Counted from the stretch's first letter, positions 40,187 through 50,020 are shown. The stretch is 64,000 nucleotides of DNA from Xanthomonas hyacinthi (GCF_009769165.1 NZ_CP043476.1:3665001-3729000), one strand, 5' to 3'. Notes: a model not told the origin generated them from the sequence alone. Numbers and translations: made by a program.

Positions 40187-40385
40187 GCGCGCGAACACCG
40201 CTGTGCCGATGGCGGTCAGCGCACTCCGCTGCGCTGACCGCCACTGATTTCATTGAGGTTTGTTTCCTGAAACGACGCGCGCGCGGCAGTCGGCGCCGGT
40301 GCGGCGCAGCCGGGGCGCCTGGCTCGCTCCGGCCATGCGATAATGGCCCGTTATCCTGACGACGGTCCTGGCCGCCGCCCACCTC

Positions 40386-42191
40386 ATGTCCTCTGATTCG
40401 ATGCGGAACATCCGCAATTTCTCCATCATCGCCCACGTCGACCATGGCAAATCGACCCTGGCCGATCGCATCATCCAGCTCTGTGGCGGCCTGCAGGCGC
40501 GCGAGATGGAAGCGCAGGTGCTCGACTCCAACCCGATCGAGCGCGAACGCGGCATCACCATCAAGGCGCAGTCGGTGTCCCTGCCGTACACGGCCAAGGA
40601 CGGGCAGGTCTACCAGCTGAACTTCATCGACACCCCCGGCCACGTCGACTTCTCCTACGAGGTCAGCCGCTCGCTGGCCGCCTGCGAGGGCGCGCTGCTG
40701 GTGGTCGACGCCGCGCAAGGCGTGGAAGCGCAGTCGGTGGCCAACTGCTACACCGCGGTGGAGCAGGGCCTGGAAGTGGTACCGGTGCTCAACAAGATCG
40801 ACCTGCCCACCGCCGACATCGCCCGCGCCAAGGCCGAGATCGAGGCGGTGATCGGCATCGACGCCGAGGACGCGGTGGCGGTCAGCGCCAAGACCGGGTT
40901 CAACGTGGACCTGGTGCTGGAAGCGATCGTGCAGCGCATTCCGCCGCCCAAGCCGCGCGACACCGACAAGCTGCAGGCGCTGATCATCGACTCGTGGTTC
41001 GACAACTACCTGGGCGTGGTCTCGCTGGTGCGGGTGATGCAGGGCGAGATCAAGCCGGGCAGCAAGATCCTGGTGATGTCCACCGGCCGCACCCACCTGG
41101 TCGACAAGGTCGGCGTGTTCACCCCCAAGCGCAAGGAGCTGGCCGCGCTGGGCGCCGGCGAAGTGGGCTGGATCAACGCCTCGATCAAGGACGTGCACGG
41201 CGCGCCGGTCGGCGACACCCTGACCCTGGCCGCCGACCCGGCGCCGCATGCGCTGCCCGGCTTCCAGGAAATGCAGCCGCGCGTGTTCGCCGGCCTGTTC
41301 CCGGTCGATGCCGAGGACTACCCGGACCTGCGCGAGGCGCTGGACAAGCTGCGCCTCAACGACGCGGCGCTGCGCTTCGAGCCGGAAAGCTCCGAGGCGA
41401 TGGGCTTCGGCTTCCGCTGCGGCTTCCTCGGCATGCTGCACATGGAGATCGTGCAGGAACGGCTGGAGCGCGAGTACGACCTCAACCTGATCTCGACCGC
41501 GCCGACCGTGGTCTACGAGGTGCTCAAGACCGACGGCAGCGTGATCCCGATGGACAACCCGTCCAAGCTGCCGCCGTTGAACAACGTGGAGGAGATCCGC
41601 GAGCCGATCATCCGCGCCAACATCCTCACCCCGCCGGACTACGTCGGCAACATCATCACCCTGTGCGAGGAAAAGCGCGGCAGCCAGATCGGCATCAACT
41701 ATCTGGGCAGCCAGGTGCAGATCAGCTACGAACTGCCGATGGCCGAAGTGGTGCTGGATTTCTTCGACAAGCTCAAGTCGGTGTCGCGCGGCTACGCCTC
41801 GCTGGACTACCACTTCCTGCGCTTCGACGCCGGCCCGTTCGTGCGCGTGGATACGCTGATCAACGGCGACAAGGTCGATGCGCTGTCGATCATCGTGCAC
41901 CGCAGCCATGCCGACCGGCGTGGCCGCGAGCTGTGCGAGAAGATGAAGGAGCTGATCCCGCGGCAGATGTTCGATGTGGCGATCCAGGCCGCGGTCGGCT
42001 CGCAGATCATCTCGCGCAGCACGGTCAAGGCGATGCGCAAGAACGTGCTGGCCAAATGCTATGGTGGCGACGTGTCGCGCAAGAAGAAGCTTCTGGAAAA
42101 GCAGAAGGAAGGCAAGAAACGCATGAAGCAGGTCGGCCGCGTGGAGATCCCGCAGGAAGCCTTCCTGGCTGTGCTGCAGATGGATAAGTAG
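40386..42191 (+). CDS. lepA: Elongation factor 4 (LepA)
   Basis: 601 residues. GTPase motifs are [25 protein letters not shown] and NKIDLP, and the LepA-specific C-terminal domain is present ([39 protein letters not shown]). It acts in ribosome biogenesis or back-translocation. The start at 40386 adds MSSDS before the conserved [13 protein letters not shown] 40401 is an alternative. It precedes lepB as usual. The 200 bp before it has a GATAAT at 40339 but no clear -35. Confidence 0.97.
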   Translation: MSSDSMRNIRNFSIIAHVDHGKSTLADRIIQLCGGLQAREMEAQVLDSNPIERERGITIKAQSVSLPYTAKDGQVYQLNFIDTPGHVDFSYEVSRSLAACEGALLVVDAAQGVEAQSVANCYTAVEQGLEVVPVLNKIDLPTADIARAKAEIEAVIGIDAEDAVAVSAKTGFNVDLVLEAIVQRIPPPKPRDTDKLQALIIDSWFDNYLGVVSLVRVMQGEIKPGSKILVMSTGRTHLVDKVGVFTPKRKELAALGAGEVGWINASIKDVHGAPVGDTLTLAADPAPHALPGFQEMQPRVFAGLFPVDAEDYPDLREALDKLRLNDAALRFEPESSEAMGFGFRCGFLGMLHMEIVQERLEREYDLNLISTAPTVVYEVLKTDGSVIPMDNPSKLPPLNNVEEIREPIIRANILTPPDYVGNIITLCEEKRGSQIGINYLGSQVQISYELPMAEVVLDFFDKLKSVSRGYASLDYHFLRFDAGPFVRVDTLINGDKVDALSIIVHRSHADRRGRELCEKMKELIPRQMFDVAIQAAVGSQIISRSTVKAMRKNVLAKCYGGDVSRKKKLLEKQKEGKKRMKQVGRVEIPQEAFLAVLQMDK

Positions 42192-42192
42192 C

Positions 42193-42283
42193 TGGGAATG
42201 GTGAATAGGGAATGGGGAATGGGAAGAGCGGGCGCTCTTGCCTTTCCGATTCCCCATTCTCGATTCTCGATTCCCATTCCGAA
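42193..42283. repeat. Family B palindromic repeat between lepA and lepB
   Basis: GGGAATGGGGAATGGGAAG on the left and CGATTCCCCATTCTCGATTC with CGATTCCCATTCC on the right form an imperfect palindrome with a GC core (GAGCGGGCGCTC). Related sequence occurs at 11585, 46263, 48503 and 49092. Confidence 0.85.
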
Positions 42284-42292
42284 GGAATACGA

Positions 42293-43093
42293 ATGAAATG
42301 GTTTGAAATCGCGCTGGTGGTCCTGACCTTCGCCACCGGCATCGTCTGGTTGCTGGACAAGCTGTTCTTCGCCAAGCGCCGCGCCGCGCGCGCCGGCCTG
42401 CTCGACACCGAGCCGGTGCTCGTGGATTACTCGCGCGCGTTCTTCCCGGTGCTGGCGGTGGTGCTGATTCTGCGCAGCTTCGTCGCCGAGCCGTACAAGA
42501 TTCCGTCCAGCTCGATGATGCCGAACCTGCTGGTCGGCGATTTCATCCTGGTCAACAAGTTCGCCTACGGCTTCCGCCTGCCGATCACCAACCAGAAGGT
42601 GATCCCGACCAGCGAGCCCAAGCGCGGCGACGTGGTGGTGTTCAAGCCGCCGCACAAGCCGGACGAGAACTGGATCAAGCGCGTCATCGGCCTGCCCGGC
42701 GACCGCATCGGCTTCCACGGCGATACCCTGTACATCAACGGCACGCCGATGAAGTACCAGGTCCGCGGCGAGTACGTCGGCAAGGGCAAGGGCGCGGAGA
42801 TGACCGGCGCCACGCTGCTCACCGAATACCTGCCGGGCCGCACCCATACCGAACTGGAGTGGCTGGACCGCAACAATCCGGCCGGCCAGGGCGATTGGGT
42901 GGTGCCGGCGGGGCAGTATTTCGTGATGGGCGACAATCGCGATAATAGCGAGGACAGCCGCTTCTGGACCCAGACCCACTTCCTGCCCGAAGAGAATCTG
43001 CGCGGCAAGGCGTTCCTGGTCTGGCTCAATTGCGAAGGCTGGTTCTGCAGCGGCAGTTTCGATCCCTCGCGGATCGGGACCGGCATCCAGTGA
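42293..43093 (+). CDS. lepB: Signal peptidase I
   Basis: 266 residues with two N-terminal membrane segments (residues 5-22 and 49-66). The catalytic dyad is Ser74 in PSSSMMP and Lys129 in WIKRVIGLPGD, and FVMGDNRDNSEDSRFW (box E) is intact. It cleaves Sec and Tat signal peptides at the periplasmic face. ATG 42293 follows a GAAGGA ribosome site just outside the upstream repeat. Confidence 0.97.
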   Translation: MKWFEIALVVLTFATGIVWLLDKLFFAKRRAARAGLLDTEPVLVDYSRAFFPVLAVVLILRSFVAEPYKIPSSSMMPNLLVGDFILVNKFAYGFRLPITNQKVIPTSEPKRGDVVVFKPPHKPDENWIKRVIGLPGDRIGFHGDTLYINGTPMKYQVRGEYVGKGKGAEMTGATLLTEYLPGRTHTELEWLDRNNPAGQGDWVVPAGQYFVMGDNRDNSEDSRFWTQTHFLPEENLRGKAFLVWLNCEGWFCSGSFDPSRIGTGIQ

Positions 43094-43116
43094 TGTCTGG
43101 CGTAAGGGGAAGCGCG

Positions 43117-43494
43117 ATGAAGCACAAGCAAAGCGGCATGACCTTGACCTCGTTCGTGATCGTGCTGGCGGTGGTCGGATTCTTCGCCTACATCGGCATG
43201 AAGCTGTTCCCGATGTACCTGGAGTACTACGCGGTGCGCTCTGCGATGAAGGGCCTGGCCGCCGAGCCGGGCAGCGCCAACATGGATCCGGCGCAGGCCA
43301 AGACGCTGTTGTTCCGCCGCCTGGACATCAACAACTCCGACAACGTGCAGCCGGACGACGTCAAGTTCGAGCGCATGGATTCGGGCTGGAAGATGCACGT
43401 GGCCTACGAAGTGCGCAAGCCGCTGGTCGCCAACCTGGACGTGGTCGGCAAGTTCGACATCACCCAGGACCTGACGACGCGCGGTGGCGAGTAA
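43117..43494 (+). CDS. DUF4845 membrane-anchored protein
   Basis: 125 residues. One N-terminal membrane helix ([20 protein letters not shown]) resembles the pilin-like start of DUF4845 proteins and is followed by a small periplasmic domain. It is nearly always found between lepB and rnc in gammaproteobacteria, as here, but its function is unknown. AAGGGGA before ATG 43117 decided the start. It overlaps rnc by 11 bp. Confidence 0.88.
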   Translation: MKHKQSGMTLTSFVIVLAVVGFFAYIGMKLFPMYLEYYAVRSAMKGLAAEPGSANMDPAQAKTLLFRRLDINNSDNVQPDDVKFERMDSGWKMHVAYEVRKPLVANLDVVGKFDITQDLTTRGGE

Positions 43495-44164
43495 AACGAT
43501 CCTGCGCGGCGACCGTATCGGTCACCGCTTCGCCGACCCGCAGCTGCTGGCGCAGGCGCTGACCCATCGCAGCGCCGGCGCGCCGCACAACGAGCGGCTG
43601 GAATTCCTCGGCGACAGCATCGTCAACCAGCTGATCGCCGAGGCGCTGTACCGGCGCTGGCCCAAGGCCGACGAAGGCGCGCTGACCCGCGCCCGCGCCG
43701 AACTGGTGCGCGAGGCCTCGCTGGCCGGCATCGGCCGCCAGCTGGAGCTGGGCGAGCGGCTGACCCTGGGGCCGGGGGAGATGAAGTCCGGCGGGCATCG
43801 CCGCGATTCGATCCTGGCCGACGCGGTCGAGGCGGTGGTCGCGGCGATCTATCTGGACGCCGGTTTCGAGGCCTGCCGTGCGGTGATCCTGCCCTGGTTC
43901 GAGACGGCGTTGGCCGCACTGCCGGTGGGCAAGGCCGAGAAGGACGCCAAGACCCGCCTGCAGGAATGGCTGCAGGCCCGGCAGCGGGCCCTGCCGGTGT
44001 ACGAACTGATCAGCGAAACCGGCGACGACCACGCCAAGCTATTCCGGGTACGCTGCGTACTCGCCGAGCCTGCCCTCGTCACCGAGGGCGAGGGCACCTC
44101 GCGACGACTGGCCGAACAACAGGCCGCCGCCGCCGCCATCGAGCAACTGGATTCGAGCAAGTGA
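43484..44164 (+). CDS. rnc: Ribonuclease III
   Basis: 226 residues from a GTG start that overlaps the preceding gene. The signature [11 protein letters not shown] and the acidic residues in [18 protein letters not shown] form the metal site. A dsRNA-binding domain is at the C-terminus ([36 protein letters not shown]). It processes rRNA precursors and other duplex RNA. The stop overlaps the era GTG start. Confidence 0.97.
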   Translation: MASKTILRGDRIGHRFADPQLLAQALTHRSAGAPHNERLEFLGDSIVNQLIAEALYRRWPKADEGALTRARAELVREASLAGIGRQLELGERLTLGPGEMKSGGHRRDSILADAVEAVVAAIYLDAGFEACRAVILPWFETALAALPVGKAEKDAKTRLQEWLQARQRALPVYELISETGDDHAKLFRVRCVLAEPALVTEGEGTSRRLAEQQAAAAAIEQLDSSK

Positions 44165-45063
44165 ACGAGCAAGCGCCCCCTTACCGCAGCGGCAGCGTGG
44201 CCGTGATCGGCCGCCCCAACGTGGGCAAGTCCACCCTGACCAACGCCCTGGTGGGCGCCAAGGTCAGCATCGTCTCCAACCGGCCGCAGACCACCCGGCA
44301 CCGCTTGCTGGGCATCGCCAGCTTCCCGGAAGGGCAACTGGTGCTGGTCGACACCCCCGGCCTGCACCGCGAGCAGAAGCGCGCGATGAACCGGGTCATG
44401 AACCGCGCCGCGCGCGGCTCGCTGGAAGGCGTGGACGCCGGCCTGCTGGTGATCGAGGCCGGGCGCTGGGACGACGAGGACACGCTGGCGTTCAACGTGC
44501 TCAGCGATTCCGGCATCCCGGTGGTGCTGGTGGTGAACAAGGTCGACCGGCTCAAGGACAAGGCCGTGCTGCTGCCGTTCCTGCAGCAGGTCAGCGATGG
44601 CCGCAGCTTCGCCGCGGTGCATCCGATCTCCGCGCTCAAGCGCAAGGGCCTGGAAGCGCTGGTGCGCGACCTGCTGGGGCTGGTACCGGAAGCCCCGGCG
44701 ATGTTCGGCGAGGACGAGATCACCGACCGCAGCCAGCGCTTCCTGGCCGGCGAACTGGTCCGCGAGCAGCTGATGCGCCAGCTCGGCGAAGAGCTGCCGT
44801 ATGCGACCACGGTGGAGATCGAGCGCTTCGCCGAAGACGGCGCGCTGCTGCGCATCGGCGCGGTGATCTGGGTCGAGCGCGAAGGCCAGAAGGCGATCGT
44901 GATCGGCAAGGGCGGCACCCGCCTGAAGGACATCGGCGCCAAGGCCCGGCAGCAGATGGAGCGCCTGTTCGGCGCCAAGGTGTTCCTGGAGACCTGGGTG
45001 CGGGTGCGCGAGGGCTGGTCGGACGACGAGGCGGCGTTGAAGGCGTTCGGGTACGGGGAGTAA
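44161..45063 (+). CDS. era: GTPase Era
   Basis: 300 residues from GTG (GTGA overlap with rnc). G1 is GRPNVGKST, then G3 [10 protein letters not shown]4 NKVDRL and G5 SALKRKG. The C-terminal KH domain has [20 protein letters not shown], which binds the 3' end of 16S rRNA. It acts in 30S assembly. Order rnc-era-recO is conserved. Confidence 0.97.
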   Translation: MNEQAPPYRSGSVAVIGRPNVGKSTLTNALVGAKVSIVSNRPQTTRHRLLGIASFPEGQLVLVDTPGLHREQKRAMNRVMNRAARGSLEGVDAGLLVIEAGRWDDEDTLAFNVLSDSGIPVVLVVNKVDRLKDKAVLLPFLQQVSDGRSFAAVHPISALKRKGLEALVRDLLGLVPEAPAMFGEDEITDRSQRFLAGELVREQLMRQLGEELPYATTVEIERFAEDGALLRIGAVIWVEREGQKAIVIGKGGTRLKDIGAKARQQMERLFGAKVFLETWVRVREGWSDDEAALKAFGYGE

Positions 45064-45136
45064 AGCCGGGATGACCAGCCATTCGGCTGTGGAATGCCGG
45101 GACTCGGGATTTTCGCAAGTGCGCAGCATGTGCGCT

Positions 45137-45208
45137 TTTCTGTAGGAGGGGCTTCAGCCCCGACGCGTTACCGATAAGGCGTCGGGGCTGAAGCCCCTCC
45201 TACAGAAA
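45137..45208. repeat. Family A palindromic repeat, copy 4 (perfect 30-bp arms)
   Basis: TTTCTGTAGGAGGGGCTTCA onward (45137-45166) is an exact inverted repeat of 45179-45208, with a 12-base loop. This copy is the GTAGGAGGG subtype. It lies between era and recO, which point the same way, and may act as a terminator-like barrier or mRNA 3' end. Confidence 0.95.
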
Positions 45209-45326
45209 GCCTCGGCTCGAAGCCGCTGAGCAGTGCGGCTTTTCCCGGAAACACGCGGCGCTTTTTTCATCGAATCGTTCGACCGCGATTCGCCCCCGGA
45301 CCGCATCTTCGAGTCCCGACGCTTCC

Positions 45327-46127
45327 ATGCTCATCGAACACGAACCCGGCTTCGTCCTGCACGCGCGTCCCTGGCGCGAGACCAGCTTGCTGGTCGAGGT
45401 GCTGAGCGCGCAGTACGGCCGCTTGGGCGTGCTGGCGCGGGGCGTGCACGGGCCGAAGAAGCAGCCGCTGCGGGCCGCGCTGCAGCCGCTGCAGTCGATC
45501 CGCTTCAGTGCGCAGCGCCGCGGCGAGCTGGCCCAGCTGCGGGCGGCCGAGGCGGTGGATACGGCGCCGCGCCTGAGCGGGGACGGCATGCTCGCCGGGT
45601 TCTACATCAACGAACTGACCCTGCGCCTGGCGCCGCGCGAGGATCCTGCGCCGGACCTGTACTTGGCCTACGCGCGGGTGCGCGCGCGGCTGGGCGCGGA
45701 GGCACCGCTGGCGTGGACGCTGCGCTGCTTCGAGCGCGACCTGCTGGACGCCCTGGGCGTGGGCTTCGACCTGCGCCACGACGGCGACGGCGAGCCGATC
45801 GACCCGGCCGCGCGCTACGCGCTGGATGCCGAGCACGGCCCGCGCCGCCTGCGCAGCGACCGCGGCCACGACCAGCGCAGCGGCATGGCCACCGGCCGCG
45901 CGCTGCTGGCGCTGGCCGCCGACGAGATGCCGGTGGCCGAAGACCTGCCCGGCCTGCGTCGCGGCATGCGCGTGGTGCTGCTGCACCACCTCGGCGGACG
46001 CGGCCTGAAGTCCTGGGAGATGCTGCAGGATCTGACCCGGCAGCGCCGCGATGCAGAGGCTGTGGAAATGCCGGGAATGCCCGAATCACCGGGGGTGCCT
46101 GAATCGCCGGCGCCGAAGGCCGATTGA
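45327..46127 (+). CDS. recO: DNA repair protein RecO
   Basis: 266 residues. The N-terminal OB fold ([36 protein letters not shown]) and the helical domain ([31 protein letters not shown]) match RecO. It works with RecR to load RecA on SSB-coated DNA. The last 20 residues are a Pro/Glu/Ser tail of a repeated type ([16 protein letters not shown]), not conserved in the family. Convergent with the receiver-HPt gene. Confidence 0.94.
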   Translation: MLIEHEPGFVLHARPWRETSLLVEVLSAQYGRLGVLARGVHGPKKQPLRAALQPLQSIRFSAQRRGELAQLRAAEAVDTAPRLSGDGMLAGFYINELTLRLAPREDPAPDLYLAYARVRARLGAEAPLAWTLRCFERDLLDALGVGFDLRHDGDGEPIDPAARYALDAEHGPRRLRSDRGHDQRSGMATGRALLALAADEMPVAEDLPGLRRGMRVVLLHHLGGRGLKSWEMLQDLTRQRRDAEAVEMPGMPESPGVPESPAPKAD

Positions 46128-46150
46128 GCCGTGCCTTTGCCGGCCGGAGT

Positions 46151-46235
46151 CGGTAGGAGGGGCTTCAGCCCCGACCACTTCCGCGGCATGCCGGCTTACT
46201 GACGGTGTGCGTCGCGGCTGAAGCCGCTCCCACAG
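46151..46235. repeat. Family A palindromic repeat, copy 5 (composite)
   Basis: The left arm is of the GGTAGGAGGGGCTTCAGCC type and the right arm of the GGCTGAAGCCGCTCCCAC type, so the two subtypes are combined in one element. It lies between the convergent recO and receiver-HPt genes. Confidence 0.8.
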
Positions 46236-46262
46236 GGACTTGCGGCAGTGTGCCGAGGCCGA

Positions 46263-46309
46263 CGCCCCCGCTTTTGCGAATCCCCAATCCCCAATCCCCA
46301 ATCCCGGCC
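46263..46309. repeat. Family B repeat arm with AATCCCC triplication
   Basis: GCTTTTGCGAATCCCCAATC continues into two more CCCCAATC units and abuts the stop codon of the minus-strand receiver-HPt gene. It is similar to the right half of family B copies. Confidence 0.6.
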
Positions 46310-47029
46310 TCAATGCAACAACGCCGCCACCGCCTCGCTGAACTGGTTGCGCGCCTGCGACGAGGCCGGATCGCCCTGCAGCTGGCGCACCGCGCGCGCC
46401 AGCCGCGCGGCGCCGACGAAGCCGCAGCTGGCCTGCAGCCGGTGCAGGTGGTTGCGTACCGCCTGTTCGTCGCTGAGCTGCAGCGCCGAGGCGACCGCGT
46501 CGCGGGTGCCCGGCAATTCGGCCAGGAACAGTTCGCGCAGCGCGATCAGGTGCGAGCGTTCGCCGTTGAGCGCGACCAGCGCGGTGGTCTCGTCCCAGTC
46601 CACCGCCGCCTCCGCCTCCGCCGCCGCCGCCGGCGCAGCGCCGATGCGGCCGCGTGACAGCAAGCGGCGTACCGCCTGCAGCAGGTGCTCGGGACTGAGC
46701 GGTTTCAGCAGCACTTCGGCGAAGCCGGCGCCGAGTAGCTGCTCGCGGACCGCGCCGCTGGCATCGGCGGTATGCGCCAGCGCCAGGGTGCCGGGACGCT
46801 GCCGCTGCAGCCGCTGCAGCAGGTCGGCGCCGCTGCCGTCGGGCAGGTTGGCGTCGATCAGCCACAGATCGTATTCATGGGTCTGCGCGCTGGCCAGCGC
46901 GGCGGCAACGGTATCGGCCAGATCGACCTGCGCGGGCAGGGATTCCAGTGTCACTTGAAAAAACGTGCGACTGATCGGGTCGTCCTCGACCAGCAAAAGT
47001 CGCGTCACAGGGTCCTGGGTCGATGCCAT
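46310..47029 (-). CDS. Receiver domain fused to HPt domain, phosphorelay protein
   Basis: 239 residues. The receiver domain (residues about 10-122) has the acidic pair in LLVEDD, phospho-acceptor Asp59 (LIDANLPDG) and Lys109 (VLLKPL). After an Ala/Glu-rich linker, an HPt four-helix bundle follows with probable phospho-His196 (HLHRLQASCGFVGAARL). There is no histidine kinase or output domain, so it probably relays phosphate between other proteins. No kinase gene is adjacent. It may be the detached end of a hybrid kinase system. Confidence 0.85.
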   Translation of the reverse strand: MASTQDPVTRLLLVEDDPISRTFFQVTLESLPAQVDLADTVAAALASAQTHEYDLWLIDANLPDGSGADLLQRLQRQRPGTLALAHTADASGAVREQLLGAGFAEVLLKPLSPEHLLQAVRRLLSRGRIGAAPAAAAEAEAAVDWDETTALVALNGERSHLIALRELFLAELPGTRDAVASALQLSDEQAVRNHLHRLQASCGFVGAARLARAVRQLQGDPASSQARNQFSEAVAALLH

Positions 47030-47169
47030 CTTGATGCCTCCATGCGGCCTGGGCGCATCTTAGCGGCTTTGCGCCGCCGCCGGGTCCGCAAGCGGGTGCG
47101 CGGCGGCGGGCGGGGCCGGCGGCGCATCTGCGACAATAGCCGCCCTCTCCGCCCGCAGCCTGCCGCCAC

Positions 47170-48522
47170 GTGGCCCGAACCAGAAACCGCCTAGACCGCA
47201 GCCCGTTCCAGACCGAGATCGCCGACCTCAGCCACGACGGCCGCGGCGTCGCCCGCCCCGAGGGCGAGGGCGGCAAGGTCGCCTTCGTCACCGGCGCGCT
47301 GCCCGGCGAGACGGTCCTCGCCGAACCCACCGCGCGCAACCGCCATTTCGACGAGGCGCGCACCCTGCAGGTGCTGCAGGCCTCGCCGCAGCGGGTCGCG
47401 CCGCGCTGCCCGCATTTCGGGGTCTGCGCCGGCTGCGTGCTGCAGCACCTGGCCGAGGACCAGCAGATCCTGGCCAAGCAGCGGGTGCTGACCGAGAACC
47501 TGGAGCGGATCGGCCACGTGACCCCGCAGACGGTGCTGCCGGCGCTGTCCGGCGCGCCCTGGGGCTACCGGCGCAAGGGTCGGTTCTCGGTACGCCGGGT
47601 GGAGAAGAAGGACAAGACCCTGGTCGGCTTCCGCGAGCTCGATCCGCGCTTCGTCGCCGACCTGTCGGTGTGCCACACGGTGATTCCGCAGATCGGCTTC
47701 AAGGTGAGCGCGCTGGCCGAGTTGGTCGAGAGCCTGGACGGCAAGCGTGACATCCCGCAGATCGAATTCATCGCCGGCGACGACGCCGTGGCGCTGACCT
47801 TCCGCCACATGCAGCCGCTCAGCGCGCACGACCAGGCGGCATTGGTGGCGTTCGCCCAGGCCCACGACTTCGCCATCTTCCTGCAACCCGGCGGCGTGGA
47901 CAGCGTGCATCCGTTGTACCCGCAGAAGGTGCCGTTGTCGTTCCGGCTGCCGCAATGGGACGTGGAACTGGCGTTCCGGCCGCTGGACTTCATCCAGGTC
48001 AACGCCTCGCTCAACCAGAAGATGATCGCGCACGCGCTGGCGCTGCTCGACGCGCAGCCCGGCGACCGCGTGCTCGACCTGTTCTGCGGGCTGGGCAACT
48101 TCACCCTGCCGCTGGCGCGCACGGTGCGCGAGGTGGTGGGCGTGGAAGGCGATGCGGGGCTGGTGGCGCGGGCGCGCGACAACGCGCAGCGCAACGGCCT
48201 GGACAACGCGCAGTTCTTCGCCGCCGACCTGACCCAGGACCAGCGCCAGGCGCCGTGGATGCAGCAGGGCTTCGACAAGCTGCTGCTCGACCCGCCGCGC
48301 TCCGGCGCGATCGAGGTGCTGCGGCAGCTGCCGTTGGAGAGCTTCCAGCGCATCGTCTACGTCAGCTGCCACCCCGGCTCGCTGGCGCGCGACGCCGGCT
48401 ACCTGGTCAACGAGCGGGGCTTCGTGCTGAAGGCCGCCGGCGCGATGGACATGTTCCCGCATACGGCGCATGTGGAGAGCATCGCGGTGTTCGAGAAGCC
48501 GGGAGTCGGGAATGGGGAATAG
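47170..48522 (+). CDS. rlmD: 23S rRNA (uracil-1939-C5)-methyltransferase RlmD
   Basis: 450 residues from GTG. A TRAM domain is at the N-terminus (TEIADLSHDGRGVARP). Iron-sulfur cysteines are Cys80, Cys86, Cys89 (CPHFGVCAGC) and Cys168. The SAM motif is VLDLFCGLGNFTLPLA and the catalytic nucleophile Cys400 is in YVSCHPGSLARD. It makes m5U1939 in 23S rRNA. The final residues VGNGE and the stop codon are supplied by a family B repeat. Confidence 0.95.
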   Translation: MARTRNRLDRSPFQTEIADLSHDGRGVARPEGEGGKVAFVTGALPGETVLAEPTARNRHFDEARTLQVLQASPQRVAPRCPHFGVCAGCVLQHLAEDQQILAKQRVLTENLERIGHVTPQTVLPALSGAPWGYRRKGRFSVRRVEKKDKTLVGFRELDPRFVADLSVCHTVIPQIGFKVSALAELVESLDGKRDIPQIEFIAGDDAVALTFRHMQPLSAHDQAALVAFAQAHDFAIFLQPGGVDSVHPLYPQKVPLSFRLPQWDVELAFRPLDFIQVNASLNQKMIAHALALLDAQPGDRVLDLFCGLGNFTLPLARTVREVVGVEGDAGLVARARDNAQRNGLDNAQFFAADLTQDQRQAPWMQQGFDKLLLDPPRSGAIEVLRQLPLESFQRIVYVSCHPGSLARDAGYLVNERGFVLKAAGAMDMFPHTAHVESIAVFEKPGVGNGE

Positions 48523-48593
48523 GGAGTGGTAACAGCGGCGTCCGCGCGCTGGCTTATGCTTTTCCCATTCTCCTTTCCCGATTCCCCATTCCC
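48503..48593. repeat. Family B palindromic repeat between rlmD and the CYTH gene
   Basis: GGGAATGGGGAATAGGGAG on the left mirrors CTTTCCCGATTCCCCATTCC on the right, around a core with GCGCGCTGGCTTATGCTTTT. The left arm holds the rlmD stop codon and the right arm ends one base before the next ATG. Confidence 0.9.
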
Positions 48594-49094
48594 ATGCCTA
48601 TCGAAATCGAACGCAAATTCCTCGTCACCGGCGACGGCTGGCGTGCCGCGGCGCATCGGGTGATCCCGATGGCGCAGGGCTATATCAACGACCAGGCGGT
48701 GATGGACAGCGGCGCGCAGAAGGCGTCGGTGCGGGTCCGCATCCAGGGCGAGGAGGCGTTCCTCAACCTCAAGTCGCGCGAACTCGGCCATACCCGGCAG
48801 GAGTTCGAGTATCCGTTGCCGCTGGACGATGCGCGCGCGCTGCTGGCGCTGTGCGTGGGCGGGCTGATCGACAAGCGCCGGCATCTGGTGCGGCACCAGG
48901 GCCATCTGTGGGAAGTGGACGAGTTCCTCGGCGACAACGCCGGGCTGGTGGTCGCCGAGATCGAGCTGGACAGCGCCGACGAAGCCTTCGCCAAGCCCGA
49001 CTGGATCGGCGCCGAAGTCACCGACGATGCGCGCTACTACAATCTGGCGCTGGCCTCGCATCCGTTCCGTGAGTGGCCGGAAAGCCGGGATTAG
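48594..49094 (+). CDS. CYTH domain protein (inorganic triphosphatase-like)
   Basis: 166 residues. CYTH hallmark EIERKFLV is at residues 3-10, followed by alternating charged strands of the triphosphate tunnel (SVRVRIQGEEAFLNLKSREL, RQEFEYPLP, IDKRRHLVRHQGHLWEVDEF, VVAEIEL). Such proteins hydrolyse inorganic triphosphate or similar compounds; the substrate here is unknown. No Shine-Dalgarno sequence precedes the ATG, which directly follows a repeat arm. Confidence 0.9.
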   Translation: MPIEIERKFLVTGDGWRAAAHRVIPMAQGYINDQAVMDSGAQKASVRVRIQGEEAFLNLKSRELGHTRQEFEYPLPLDDARALLALCVGGLIDKRRHLVRHQGHLWEVDEFLGDNAGLVVAEIELDSADEAFAKPDWIGAEVTDDARYYNLALASHPFREWPESRD

Positions 49095-49190
49095 AGATTC
49101 AGGGATTCGCAAAAGCGGGTCAGGCTCGGCGATCGGGCTTATGCTTTTGCCACTCCCCATTCTCCATTCTCCATTCTCCATTCCCCTCTC
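49092..49190. repeat. Family B repeat between the CYTH gene and frnE
   Basis: A degenerate left arm (GATTCAGGGATTCGC) and core (GATCGGGCTTATGCTTTTGCC) lead to a right arm with CCATTCT repeated three times and ending CCATTCCCCTCTC at the next ATG. The core shares GGCTTATGCTTTT with the copy at 48503. Confidence 0.85.
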
Positions 49191-49868
49191 ATGCGCATCG
49201 ATATCTGGTCCGACGTGGTCTGCCCCTGGTGCTGGATCGGCAAGCGCCGGTTGCAGCAAGGCATCGTGGCGCTCGGCGCGGATGCGCCGGCGCTGGAGAT
49301 CCACTGGCATCCCTACCTGCTCGATCCCGACGCCGGCACCGAGCCGGTGCCGTTGCGCAAGGCCTATGAAGCCAAGTTCGGCGGTGCCGCGCGCACCGAG
49401 CAGATCCTGGCGCAGACCCAGGCCACCGCACGCGCCGAGGGCCTGCCGTTCGATTTCGGCCGCGGCCAGGTGCGGGTGACCACGCTGCCGGCGCATCGGC
49501 TGCTGTGGCTGGCCGCACGCGAAGGCGACGCCGAGGCGGTGGCCGAGGCGCTGTTCCACGCGCATTTCGCCGATGGGCGCAATCTGGCCGAAACCAGCAC
49601 GCTGCTCGAGGCCGGCGCCGCCGGCGGGCTGCCCGCGGCGCGGGTGCAGGCGCTGCTGGACGGCGACGAGGGCCTGGCCGAGATCCAGGCGCAGCTGCAG
49701 CAGGCGCAGGCGATGGGCATCCGCGCGGTGCCGACCTACGTCATCGACGGCCGCCACGCGATCCAGGGCGCGCAGCCGCCGGAGGTGTTCGCCGCGACCT
49801 TGCGCGGCCTGCTGCCGCCGGCGCCGGACGCGGCCCAGGACTGCGGCCCCGACGGCTGCGCTGTTTAG
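49191..49868 (+). CDS. DsbA-family oxidoreductase, FrnE-like
   Basis: 225 residues. A thioredoxin fold begins at once with active site CPWC in SDVVCPWCWIGKRR, has a helical insertion in the middle, and contains the cis-Pro loop MGIRAVPTYVIDG. There is no signal peptide, so it is cytoplasmic. FrnE-type proteins act as disulfide isomerases or in polyketide and stress pathways; the substrate is unknown. A second Cys pair, CGPDGC, is at the extreme C-terminus. The ATG follows a repeat arm with no ribosome site. Confidence 0.9.
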   Translation: MRIDIWSDVVCPWCWIGKRRLQQGIVALGADAPALEIHWHPYLLDPDAGTEPVPLRKAYEAKFGGAARTEQILAQTQATARAEGLPFDFGRGQVRVTTLPAHRLLWLAAREGDAEAVAEALFHAHFADGRNLAETSTLLEAGAAGGLPAARVQALLDGDEGLAEIQAQLQQAQAMGIRAVPTYVIDGRHAIQGAQPPEVFAATLRGLLPPAPDAAQDCGPDGCAV

Positions 49869-50020
49869 GCCGGTCACACGACGGCAACGTGGCGCGCCCA
49901 CCGCGCGCCATCGGCACGCGCTGGCACCTTGCGGCGCCGCTGCGGCCTGTCGCCGGCGCCGGCATCTGCGACAATGCCGGCCCAGGCGCGCTGAACAGCG
50001 CTGGCAGGAGAATCCCCCGC

